Positions 1 through 7,369 of a DNA stretch of 64,000 bases are shown in pieces. The notes under the pieces are model-generated. The model saw nothing but the letters and a program-made list of their open reading frames with translations. It had not been told where the DNA came from and did no database searches. Source of the stretch: an uncultured Latescibacterota bacterium (GTDB lineage Bacteria > Latescibacterota > UBA2968 > UBA8231). How positions within the stretch are numbered: the first letter of the stretch is position 1; every line of letters begins with the position of its first letter. The DNA lies in contig OY282352.1 of the NCBI GenBank assembly GCA_958295495.1, forward strand, positions 5,154,049 to 5,218,048, read 5' to 3'. The position numbers were made by a program, and so were the translations under genes.

Positions 1-721
1 CGATCTTCACCCGATTGACCAGCGGTTCAAAGCGTTCATTCCAGTCCTCTTCAAACCGTTGCCACGGCTCACAGGCATTGGGCTGGCTGAGCACCATAAA
101 CATGCCGCTCGCCCGCTCCCAGAGTGAAAAATCAAGTGCCACTGGCATAGGCGGAAAGGGGATAATGTCATCGAAACGCTCGTGCTTGTAATACACTGGG
201 ATGTCGAGTGCTTGGCCTATAAGCACGGCAATGGCAATCTGGGCCTTATAGCCTCCCGTTGCGTTAATGGCGCAAAGATCCGCGCCATTCTGACGCACCT
301 GTTCACCAAAAATTTTAGCCAAGTTACGCAAGCCATGTGTACGGAAAAGTCGAGGATTATCATCACGCAACCCATCCACGCAATGAACCTGCACCTGCCA
401 CTCATCGTCCCCAAAATAGAATTGTAAAATTTGGGCGATTGCCCGCCCGTCATCCGTTTCGGAATGGAGGAGATGAAGGTTGACCTTTTCAACCTTTTCC
501 TGCCTGATGAGATCCGTCACAGAGTTAATCTCTGCGCCGCAAAGCCGCTCGGTTGGCTCGATCTTATGTAGTTGGATCGCCACTTTTTCCCAATTCTCTT
601 TGGCATACGCTTGGGCCAAAGCGGCGCGTATTGGATCAGGATCAGACTGCTTGAGAGAAGACAAATTAGGATATAATAGACTAGTCCCGACTGTACAGAG
701 GAGCGTACTGGGAGTAGGCAT
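1..721 (-). CDS. CARF-domain CRISPR protein, APE2256/TIGR02619-like (partial, runs off left edge)
   Basis: About 240 N-terminal residues are visible; the C-terminus lies outside the window. I translated it by hand from the ATG at 721, which has GGAG eight bases upstream. It begins MPTPSTLLCTVGTSLL, a Rossmann-type first strand, and contains NATGGYKAQIA followed by PVYYKHERFDDIIPFPP. These are hallmarks, as I remember them, of the Cas_APE2256 CARF family, which binds cyclic oligoadenylate made by Cas10. It is the last visible gene of the type III operon, 143 bp after the preceding RAMP gene. The effector domain (HEPN, HTH or other) would be beyond the edge, so whether it is a nuclease, a regulator or a ring nuclease cannot be told. 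Confidence 0.8.
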   Translation of the reverse strand, partial: MPTPSTLLCTVGTSLLYPNLSSLKQSDPDPIRAALAQAYAKENWEKVAIQLHKIEPTERLCGAEINSVTDLIRQEKVEKVNLHLLHSETDDGRAIAQILQFYFGDDEWQVQVHCVDGLRDDNPRLFRTHGLRNLAKIFGEQVRQNGADLCAINATGGYKAQIAIAVLIGQALDIPVYYKHERFDDIIPFPPMPVALDFSLWERASGMFMVLSQPNACEPWQRFEEDWNERFEPLVNRVKI

Positions 722-864
722 GGCATATCTCCAATCAGAATTAGAATTAGATTTAGATCAGGTAACTCGCCTAATCTGCGATTGTACAAATCAATGTAAC
801 CCCATTGTGTCATTGTGTCAATCTTCTTTTTCTATGAAGATAGCGCAATCAAGTGTTCTGTGGT

Positions 865-1980
865 CTAAATCGTAGGTTTTAATTGAGTTTGTGAGTTATC
901 CTTAAACCATCCAAACTGTGGATAGTGAATAAGCTTTCTGGGATCCTCGATAGAGTAGATCAACATAGAACGCAGTTCTCGCATGGTTTGATCGGCACGT
1001 CCCCGAAACGATGCGGTGCGACGGTCGAGTTCACCTCTGAGAGCTTCTGCTTCCCATGTCTCGACATTGTCGCTACCTCGGTAGCGTACCATCGCGTCCG
1101 CTCGTAGTTCCATATTCGTTATGGAAATGTGGACAGAGCCAGCCCCGTGCGGCTTGGCACCTCCTATTTTGTGACGCAGCGGACCATGTAATGTGACAGC
1201 TCCTTCGTCGGAACCCAATGCCTCTGGGCTAAGCGTAACGTTGGCTTCTTCTTCGAGTGTCAGACAGTAGAGCAGCAAATCGAGTTCGGCCTCGCGTAAA
1301 TTTGCAAAGTCCACCGTAAAGCTAAAACAGGTGCCGGGTGGAGCGGGTTTTATGTTGACGGCGGGTGGAGCGGGTTTTATGTTGACGGTTTGTCTGATGT
1401 TGGGAGGTGGCTTGGTGAGTTGTTGGGAATCTGGGCGATGATGGTAGAATTTTCGTTGATACTTTTGAGGATAAAATGCTCTATGCTTAGGCTTGGGCTG
1501 GCGGCCGACGGCAACTGTGTACGGTGGCCAGTCGCCCGGTCGGATCGCTTCCGTAGAGATCTCCGCATCGCTAAAGTGAATTAAGCCTGCGAAGACATGA
1601 CTACCGTGCAAGTAACCGAATGTTCTGGCTACGGTGTCTAAATGAGAATTTTTTCGCGCCTTTGCTAATACATGCTGGGCATCAACCGAAACGTTTGGAA
1701 ACGGAATGGCGGCGTTGCCGACGACTTCGGCTATGGAACGGACTGCGCCTTTGAGCGACGTGGCCGGGATATAGGGATGCCCGTTGTCATAGCCAACAAA
1801 ATTAATGTTTGGAACACGACCATCGCCGATAATCAACGGGGTCAGTGCCTCAAGTTCGCACCAGAGGCGACCGGAAAGGCCGCTTGAGGTGTGGTGGTAA
1901 CGCGGTACATCGCGTTCGATAGATTGGTTGCTGACAGTAACCCAGCGATAGGGGTTCCAGAAGGTCTCGCCTTGGGGCAT
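865..1980 (-). CDS. RAMP-superfamily CRISPR protein (Cas7-like, type III-D module)
   Basis: 371 residues from the ATG at 1980, which overlaps the stop of the upstream csx19 gene as TGATG. The N-terminal third holds a RAMP fold signature: LTPLIIGDGR, then PYIPATSLKGAVR, equivalent to the IPGSSLKGxxR loop of Csm3/Cmr4. A late Gly-rich stretch (HKIGGAKPHGAGSV) replaces the usual G-rich loop. It is the most divergent RAMP of the cluster; an equivalent of the Csm3 cleavage aspartate is not obvious. A perfect tandem duplication of about 27 bp near 1331-1390 gives the repeated peptide VNIKPAPP. Role inferred: a backbone or capping subunit of the second effector complex. Confidence 0.75.
   Translation of the reverse strand: MPQGETFWNPYRWVTVSNQSIERDVPRYHHTSSGLSGRLWCELEALTPLIIGDGRVPNINFVGYDNGHPYIPATSLKGAVRSIAEVVGNAAIPFPNVSVDAQHVLAKARKNSHLDTVARTFGYLHGSHVFAGLIHFSDAEISTEAIRPGDWPPYTVAVGRQPKPKHRAFYPQKYQRKFYHHRPDSQQLTKPPPNIRQTVNIKPAPPAVNIKPAPPGTCFSFTVDFANLREAELDLLLYCLTLEEEANVTLSPEALGSDEGAVTLHGPLRHKIGGAKPHGAGSVHISITNMELRADAMVRYRGSDNVETWEAEALRGELDRRTASFRGRADQTMRELRSMLIYSIEDPRKLIHYPQFGWFKDNSQTQLKPTI
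1331..1390 (-). repeat. In-frame tandem 27-bp duplication inside the RAMP gene
   Basis: Two adjacent copies of a 27-bp unit encode VNIKPAPP twice, in frame, in a proline-rich linker. The copies look identical, so the duplication is probably recent or slippage-maintained. Confidence 0.75.
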
Positions 1981-2576
1981 CACTTTTGCTCCTGATGAGG
2001 TTCAAGGTCACACAGACGGACAAAGTGAGGCTCGCCGGTATCGTCATTCCACTGTTCGACCACAACTTTCACGCTACGGGGATTGCCACTAACCGGATAG
2101 CGGAAGCGATGCGGAATGCGTAATTCGACCCATTCGTCCGGCGTCGCCTCGGTTTGCTGGCCCCAGAGGAAAAAGCGGTCCCGACGCGGTTTCAGATCAT
2201 GCAGGCTATCAGAGTGATCCTCCAATTCTGCGCTCACCCAATCGGCCGTGCCGAGAAAGACAGTGCGCCAGCACGATTGACCGAGGGCCGGAATGACGCG
2301 CCAGCGCAACTCACCATCGGGGGCAAACAACCGGCCGGCAGTGGAACGACGCAGGCAGTCCTTGGCGCATTCTTGAATTGGCTCGCTGCCTGCCTCACAC
2401 CAACGGAGTGTGCCGTTAAGGCCGGATTGCCAATCCCACCAATCCAAGGACCAGCCATCCGGGGCTTCCAGCCAGATATACCCCGGAAATTTGTTGGCAC
2501 CGGGCGGGCGGAGATCTTCGAGCAAAGACATAAAGCTACCTTGTGTTAAATCCGCCGCTTTCAAGAAAGCCGTCAT
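1980..2576 (-). CDS. csx19: Csx19-like protein (type III-D CRISPR)
   Basis: 198 residues. I chose the ATG at 2576 because GGGGAC lies eight bases upstream and the previous stop is only two bases away; a longer reading frame back to 2624 would overlap that gene. The protein is Trp-rich in its first half (LDWWDWQSGLNG). It ends with FFLWGQQTEATPDEWVELRIP, then RYPV and EPHFVRLCDLEP. That arrangement matches my memory of Csx19 (TIGR03984), a III-D-specific protein of unknown mechanism. The position between RAMP genes and close to csx10 supports this. No catalytic motif is visible. Confidence 0.65.
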   Translation of the reverse strand: MTAFLKAADLTQGSFMSLLEDLRPPGANKFPGYIWLEAPDGWSLDWWDWQSGLNGTLRWCEAGSEPIQECAKDCLRRSTAGRLFAPDGELRWRVIPALGQSCWRTVFLGTADWVSAELEDHSDSLHDLKPRRDRFFLWGQQTEATPDEWVELRIPHRFRYPVSGNPRSVKVVVEQWNDDTGEPHFVRLCDLEPHQEQK

Positions 2577-2578
2577 GA

Positions 2579-3535
2579 TCACGTCCCCTGACCCGTGACG
2601 GCCCCTTGAGGCCCACCATGCCACTGCAAAAATGACTCAAAGGCCGGCGTAAGCGTCTGCAACGTTTGGGACCAATCGTCCTTCAGATCGTACTGCTGCC
2701 GCAGGCCATGCGACTGAGCATCTGGTAGATCAATAGGAGTGGGAGGCGTCCAGCCGTGCAAACTATAGTCCTGTTGCTCTTGCGGAGTGGCGAGTTGGTA
2801 TAGACCATCAAGGTGACTAACCGGCGACACATAGGTCAGGCGATACGAAGTGACGGTGCTACGTACGCGACCAAGCCCCCTGCTGCGTCCCGAACCTATG
2901 GTGATCATTTCGTCCTTCAGATCGACCAATAACAGATTGAGAGCGGCCAGTTGCCAGAGTTCAAAATTGGTCAGCCGCAAGCTGGCTTCAAATTTTCCTC
3001 CGACCAGCACTTGTAAATCGAACAGAACACCGGGCACCGTCCCTCCTGTAAAGCGGTCAATACCCACACCGTTACGCGATTCGAGTGTTGGCCCATGTCC
3101 ATCCAGTGGATAGGCATCGCCGATGCTGAAACGCCCGCCAAACTTGAGCGAGCCGAACAAGCGACACGCGGCACACGAGTCGGCGTAGGCAACCGACGCC
3201 GGTTCGTCGTCCTTGCCATCCCGCGAACGATACCCGCAGCTATGGGAGTTTTTTTCTTCCGCAACGGGTATTGCAATGTTCTTCTTCTTGGGACCGTAGT
3301 AGGGAAGACACACGCTGCCCTGTTTCAAGGTGCGGGCGATGCGTTCCAGATGGCTGCGGAGTACGCCTTTGAGCGACGTACCGGGGAAGTAATAGATCCT
3401 TTTGCCATCCTTGAACGTCGATACGGGCACCATGTCTGCGCCATCCATGGTCGCATAGCCGCTCTTGATCAGCACCGGGTCAACCGGTTCGATGGCGATC
3501 TTTACATCGGCTTGACAGAGCCATTTCCGCAACAT
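2579..3535 (-). CDS. Csm3-like Cas7 RAMP protein of the type III-D module
   Basis: 318 residues, GAGGAG upstream of the ATG. It has the Cas7/Csm3 order: D34 in the loop GADMVPVSTF (position of the Csm3 target-RNA cleavage aspartate), FPGTSLKGVLR around 50-60, a Cys-rich insert ending CAACRLFGS, GRFSIGDAYP, GVGIDRFTGG, and the Gly-rich loop SGRSRGLGRVR near 215-225. Such subunits form the crRNA-binding backbone and cut target RNA at 6-nt steps in type III complexes. It sits 2 bp from both neighbours, so it is translationally coupled. Confidence 0.88.
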   Translation of the reverse strand: MLRKWLCQADVKIAIEPVDPVLIKSGYATMDGADMVPVSTFKDGKRIYYFPGTSLKGVLRSHLERIARTLKQGSVCLPYYGPKKKNIAIPVAEEKNSHSCGYRSRDGKDDEPASVAYADSCAACRLFGSLKFGGRFSIGDAYPLDGHGPTLESRNGVGIDRFTGGTVPGVLFDLQVLVGGKFEASLRLTNFELWQLAALNLLLVDLKDEMITIGSGRSRGLGRVRSTVTSYRLTYVSPVSHLDGLYQLATPQEQQDYSLHGWTPPTPIDLPDAQSHGLRQQYDLKDDWSQTLQTLTPAFESFLQWHGGPQGAVTGQGT

Positions 3536-3537
3536 GG

Positions 3538-4374
3538 TTAGCTCTCCTCAATTTCGGTAGTAGATTTTAGTTGCTGTTTGATGCGTTCGGTAAAGTAGTC
3601 CTCCCAATCATCCAAGCAACTGAGGCGATCTTTCGCTTCTGTTGCCGTCAGGAACTTCATCCGCTCCTCTGGATCCTGTAAGTCAACACCTGTGAGTTTG
3701 ATCTCTTCCAAATGGAAACGTCCGAGACCACGGCTCGTAAAGCCGCCAATGCTGCTGCCCGCGCGCCATTCAAATACAGCCGCGCCGAGTAGGGCTATAT
3801 CGCGGTCGGTCGGGTTTTCGAGATCAATGCAAAGCTCAAATTGACTACCGGGAGGGATGACTTCATAGTCGTATTTGAGCCGATTGACCGCCGTCTGGCT
3901 ATCGCGGTCAATCACCACGCCATCGCGCACCTGTACAACGGACGCCCAATCTTTCAACTTGCCGTCGCTCACCCACAGCCGACCAGCCTGCACGGGAGAT
4001 CCGAATAGCTTGCACACGTCACAGGTATTGTCGTCAATCCATTGCAGGCGGGCTTGGAGTCCCTTTTTCAGGGTCTTCTGATACGCTTCCCTGACCTTGT
4101 GATAGTAGTTGACATCGCTGGTGCATTTGACTCCGCTGACCTCGTGATTCAACATGCAGGCCCTCAACCCCAAGGCATGCGACAGGGTTTCGCAAGTGCT
4201 CCGCAATTTACCCTTGAGCGAGGATCCGGGAAGGATGGGTTGGCCCTTGGGATCGATCATCACGCCCAAATCGCCCATGGTTTCCCCCTCTTTACCAGAG
4301 CCGATGCGCCACGCGGTATCGAACACGAGGGACGCGGTAATCCGGTTCTTTTGCTGTAATCCGAAATTCGTCAT
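3538..4374 (-). CDS. Csx7/Csm3-like Cas7 RAMP protein
   Basis: 278 residues; AGGAGGAG precedes the ATG. Motifs: GSGKEGETMGDLGVMIDP with D35 aligning with the Csm3 catalytic aspartate, LPGSSLKGKLR, a CDVCKLFGS zinc-type knuckle, RDGVVIDRDSQTA, and FTSRGLGRFHLEE as the Gly-rich loop. This fits the Csx7 (TIGR02581) branch of RAMP proteins as I remember it. Two bases separate it from the next RAMP gene, and it follows the small helical gene by 12 bp. Likely a backbone Cas7 with target RNase activity. Confidence 0.87.
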   Translation of the reverse strand: MTNFGLQQKNRITASLVFDTAWRIGSGKEGETMGDLGVMIDPKGQPILPGSSLKGKLRSTCETLSHALGLRACMLNHEVSGVKCTSDVNYYHKVREAYQKTLKKGLQARLQWIDDNTCDVCKLFGSPVQAGRLWVSDGKLKDWASVVQVRDGVVIDRDSQTAVNRLKYDYEVIPPGSQFELCIDLENPTDRDIALLGAAVFEWRAGSSIGGFTSRGLGRFHLEEIKLTGVDLQDPEERMKFLTATEAKDRLSCLDDWEDYFTERIKQQLKSTTEIEES

Positions 4375-4386
4375 GTTTTACTCCTC

Positions 4387-4902
4387 CTACGAGTTTTCTG
4401 CTAGTCCCAGGCGGTACAGAGCATGCGTACAGAAACGCTCAAAAAACGCTGGAATGTGCTCGTTTTCCCAGTGAGCGAGCCGCTCCCGTTGCTGTTCCAT
4501 TCGTTCATTGCGGTCTCTTTGTTCTTCATGCGTCATCCCCGGCCGATGTTTTGGGATATTTTTGTCCCGTAGTTCTTCGGGAAGATGGGAGCGACCTTCT
4601 TTGTTCACGGACCAATCAGAGGTCGAATTGCTACACAAGTTCGCCACCAAGGTCCAAAACTCAATTTCAGCCTGGTAAGGCCGGTTTTCCTTTTTGCGCC
4701 GGGTACGCTCGCGCTGATGGTTGGCAAATTTTTTGACCTCTCTGGGTTGCTGCCGGGCGATTTCGCGCAGACCGTATATCTGGGTACGCTTCACGGGAAA
4801 CTTACCATTGTCCAATAGGTGATTCACATTGTCCAATAGTTTATCCAGTTGCTCCTTGGCCTGCTGGCGATAGGTCGTATCGGACAATGAGTCAACGTTC
4901 AT
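4387..4902 (-). CDS. Small helical protein of the type III-D module (possible second Cas11-like subunit)
   Basis: 171 residues, charged and predicted mostly helical. The central segment FPVKRTQIYGLREIARQQP resembles the TQIR/TQL helix of Csm2-type small subunits, followed by HQRERTRRKKENRP and a strongly charged C-terminal helix. It lies between another small helical gene and the Csx7-like gene, where a Cas11-type subunit is expected. I do not recognise a named family. Its 5' end has been duplicated: a 38-bp copy of its first codons lies just upstream, so the present ATG at 4902 has only a distant GGGAG. Confidence 0.6.
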   Translation of the reverse strand: MNVDSLSDTTYRQQAKEQLDKLLDNVNHLLDNGKFPVKRTQIYGLREIARQQPREVKKFANHQRERTRRKKENRPYQAEIEFWTLVANLCSNSTSDWSVNKEGRSHLPEELRDKNIPKHRPGMTHEEQRDRNERMEQQRERLAHWENEHIPAFFERFCTHALYRLGLAENS

Positions 4903-4973
4903 ATTGAAATTTAATCTCCCTCAACGTCTCTTTTACCTGCTGGCGATAGGTCGTATCGGACAATGAGTCAACG
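4860..4973 (-). repeat. 38-bp direct duplication of the start of the small-subunit gene
   Basis: Positions 4860-4897 and 4936-4973 are identical over 38 bp, offset 76 bp. They encode the same first codons (VDSLSDTTYRQQ) in two different frames because the offset is not a multiple of three. Confidence 0.9.
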
Positions 4974-4981
4974 AGCGTCAT
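4892..4981 (-). CDS. 29-codon relic start of the small-subunit gene, coupled to both neighbours
   Basis: An ATG at 4981 overlaps the stop of the upstream gene as ATGA, the normal spacing in this operon. It reads MTLVDSLSDTTYRQQVKETL and then stops with a TGA at 4892, after the ATG (4902) of the present full-length gene. It was probably the ancestral start; the 76-bp duplication put it out of frame. It may now serve only to carry ribosomes to the downstream start. Whether a peptide is made is unknown. Confidence 0.5.
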   Translation of the reverse strand: MTLVDSLSDTTYRQQVKETLREIKFQYER

Positions 4982-5382
4982 TCGGTATCTCCCATTTGAC
5001 GGTGCGCGACTTGATAGAGGTATTCGCTGACCACAGCGCGCACCCAGCCGCGGGCGAGGCGCAATCGCAGAGCCATCTGAGTGGCGGAGGCGGTATCGAG
5101 CTTTTCGCTCTCGCTACGCAACTGCTCTAACTGTTTCAGAATGTCGTCACCCAATGCCCTCCACTTACTTTCGTTTCGTTCCTTGCCCATCTGGTTTTTC
5201 ACGAAATCCTCAATATCCGCAAAGCGCGTGGCTGAGCAGGTAATTTGTTGCAGATTGCGGATCTGCGTCCTGTCATCGACAAACTCCTCAGAGAAACGCT
5301 TTCCCAACTCGGAAAACACCTGATGATTCTCGTCAATATAGCAATCGGTTTTTTGGATCAGTTCGTTGTTCAAAACGATCAT
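4978..5382 (-). CDS. Csm2/Cas11-like small subunit of the type III-D module
   Basis: 134 residues. The ATG at 5382 is chosen because AGGAGGTG lies six bases upstream and the previous stop TAA is two bases away. The protein looks all-helical: DDRTQIRNLQQITCSATRF is like the TxQIRN helix of Csm2, and ATQMALRLRLARGWVRAVVSEYL forms a terminal helix. Cas11 proteins form the inner filament of type III complexes and contact the crRNA-target duplex. The assignment rests on length, helicity and gene order next to csx10, not on strong sequence identity. Confidence 0.65.
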   Translation of the reverse strand: MIVLNNELIQKTDCYIDENHQVFSELGKRFSEEFVDDRTQIRNLQQITCSATRFADIEDFVKNQMGKERNESKWRALGDDILKQLEQLRSESEKLDTASATQMALRLRLARGWVRAVVSEYLYQVAHRQMGDTE

Positions 5383-5384
5383 GA

Positions 5385-6617
5385 TTACACCTCCTGTTGG
5401 CGAAATCGACAATGGAAATCATCCGACACAGTTACCGTGCCAAAGCCTTCATTGCGTCGCAGCCCGACGCCATCTTTGGACAAAGTAGCGAGTTGCGCGA
5501 TGAGTGCTTCGCGCTCTTCGGCAGTGCCCTGAAAGCAATAGACATAGACCGCACCACGCGCTAAGACCCACTCATCCTGACGCGGCAAGCCGTGTGCCGC
5601 ATTCCAGCCACGCAGACGCTCGTGCCGAGTTACAGCAGTAATCCAGCGCACTGTGCCGCCCGCTGATAGTTGGTGGGACGGGCGATCTTTTAGCGGAAAC
5701 GCGACGTCGACAGAAGGCATAGCGGGCAACCAAGGAATCATGGCGGCCGGATCAATGGTATAGCGCAGAAAGCGATCTACGAACACTGCGCCGGTCGGGA
5801 GTGACAGAGAAAAGTAAAAATCCTTTGGATCGAGGTCGGGAACCGAGAGCGGCGGAGAGCCGAGGAAGGCGATCAGATCGTGGCTCCATTGCTTCCAATT
5901 CTCCGTGTTCGATTGCGAATCGTCTCTGCCAACAGGTTCACCTAATGTTAAGCACACATCGCCATAGCCGCGCGTGCGGTGGTGGCCGACCGAGATGCAG
6001 TTCGATTCATCCTGCAAAAGTTGCTCTAAAGCGGCGAGGGCATCGGCATCGGCCATGAGCCAACCGTACAGATCCACTTTCTTGCAAGAAGGTGACATAA
6101 ATTCAAGCGTGTAGAGTATGGATTCGGCTGCGGTGGCGGTCTGGCGGTCAATGCCGACATGAGCGGCGACCTGATGGTTACTGCTCATGTCGCACGGACG
6201 GTCGTCTCCTTGTTTCCAAAAGCCATCATGTCCCTTCAAATCGGCTTCGCATTCTCTACATTGACGCCAAGCAGTTGTATTTTCCGCCACATAGCCCGCA
6301 CGGTGGTGTTGGGCGATGCAGAACCACAGTTGGTCCACCATCGCGTGTTCTATGCGCTCGCGTTTGCAGGACACAGCAGTCAAGGGAAAGTGCTTAGGAC
6401 CCGGGTCCAATGGCCCGAATCGACACGATGCTTCGTTCAGGAATAGGCGATTGAAATCGTCGTCGGCCTGTCCGTGACGCTGCAAATAGAGGGACGCCAA
6501 GGCACCGCGCACCAGCGTACCAGCCACGGAGCGGACGCTTTCAGATCGTTCAGATTGCCGGTCGCGTTTAATGGCTACCGGCGCGAGCAATTTTGCTGTT
6601 ACGGGCACTTTATTCAT
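5385..6617 (-). CDS. csx10: Csx10-like Cas5-type RAMP protein (type III-D signature)
   Basis: 410 residues. The N-terminus has LLAPVAIKRDRQSERSESVR then VAGTLVRGALASLYL, the Csx10 pattern in which the RAMP loop is GTxxRGALA. The C-terminus has GVGLRRNEGFGTVTV, the diagnostic Gly-rich end of Csx10 (TIGR02674). A Cys cluster (CRECEAD) lies in the middle, and SVGHHRTRGYGDV is a second Gly-rich loop. Csx10 replaces Csm4/Cmr3 as the Cas5 subunit gripping the 5' handle of crRNA and docking Cas10. Its ATG overlaps the upstream stop by 4 bp. This gene is the main reason for calling the second module III-D. Confidence 0.85.
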   Translation of the reverse strand: MNKVPVTAKLLAPVAIKRDRQSERSESVRSVAGTLVRGALASLYLQRHGQADDDFNRLFLNEASCRFGPLDPGPKHFPLTAVSCKRERIEHAMVDQLWFCIAQHHRAGYVAENTTAWRQCRECEADLKGHDGFWKQGDDRPCDMSSNHQVAAHVGIDRQTATAAESILYTLEFMSPSCKKVDLYGWLMADADALAALEQLLQDESNCISVGHHRTRGYGDVCLTLGEPVGRDDSQSNTENWKQWSHDLIAFLGSPPLSVPDLDPKDFYFSLSLPTGAVFVDRFLRYTIDPAAMIPWLPAMPSVDVAFPLKDRPSHQLSAGGTVRWITAVTRHERLRGWNAAHGLPRQDEWVLARGAVYVYCFQGTAEEREALIAQLATLSKDGVGLRRNEGFGTVTVSDDFHCRFRQQEV

Positions 6618-7354
6618 GGCGTTGCTTCCCCGCGTACCATTTCCAGCATCACGCCCCAGTCAGGTTCGTCAAAACTTTGAAGGGCGCAATCTTTTGAGAT
6701 ACCCTCATCGTTCCAACGCAACGACTTCTCTTTGAGTTTAATCTCACATCGCCCCAAGCCAACGCTCTTGTCGCCCCCCAAGGCATCGAGTGACAGCAGG
6801 CCAGCTATCAGGAGGCTATACTCATACGGAAACCCGTCTTCATACTGCGTCAGAACACCGGCGGGATGCCGGGCGCGAATCATTCCCTGTAACGCAATGT
6901 CGCCTTCCGTCAGTTCGGTAGTGAACAAGTGTTTCTCCATTACAGTTCTCGTGACGCGATCCATAGCTGTCCGCGTCTGTACGGAGGTGGTGTTTTTCTT
7001 CTTAGACGATGCGGGCAAGGCGTTTGTTACAAACAAGCATTCGCCTTGGTAGCGGCTGCCAAATAGCCGATCAACCACCAGCTCTGACTTCGCCAATGGA
7101 GTGAAATGCTTTACCAGTTGTTGGTTGTGTCCCTCGCTACTATGCGGGTCAACTGCTTTGAGGTCCAAGGCCAGAGCCAACCGTTCGCAGTGGTGACGCA
7201 GAACGCCTTTGATCTGGGAGCCGGGAACAAAGGGGAATCCATTAGGCAGTCGTCGCAACAAGCGATCCGCTACTGCCGTCTGATAGCCACTGCCGACATG
7301 CCAACGTCCGTTCCAAACAATGTAATAGCACAAGTCCAAGCGTTGGGGTTTCAT
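6614..7354 (-). CDS. Cas7-like RAMP protein (type III-D module)
   Basis: 246 residues from the ATG at 7354 (GGAG upstream); a TTG two codons earlier is less likely. RAMP motifs: HVGSGYQTAVADRLL with D32 at the cleavage-aspartate position, FPFVPGSQIKGVLRHHCE, VVDRLFGSRYQG, TRTAMDRVTRTVMEKHLF, and the end loop LGGDKSVGLGRCEI. It lies directly after the second cas10, as csm3 paralogues do in III-D loci. Likely a backbone subunit with target RNA cleavage. Confidence 0.85.
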   Translation of the reverse strand: MKPQRLDLCYYIVWNGRWHVGSGYQTAVADRLLRRLPNGFPFVPGSQIKGVLRHHCERLALALDLKAVDPHSSEGHNQQLVKHFTPLAKSELVVDRLFGSRYQGECLFVTNALPASSKKKNTTSVQTRTAMDRVTRTVMEKHLFTTELTEGDIALQGMIRARHPAGVLTQYEDGFPYEYSLLIAGLLSLDALGGDKSVGLGRCEIKLKEKSLRWNDEGISKDCALQSFDEPDWGVMLEMVRGEATP

Positions 7355-7369
7355 CTGCAAAACTCCTCT

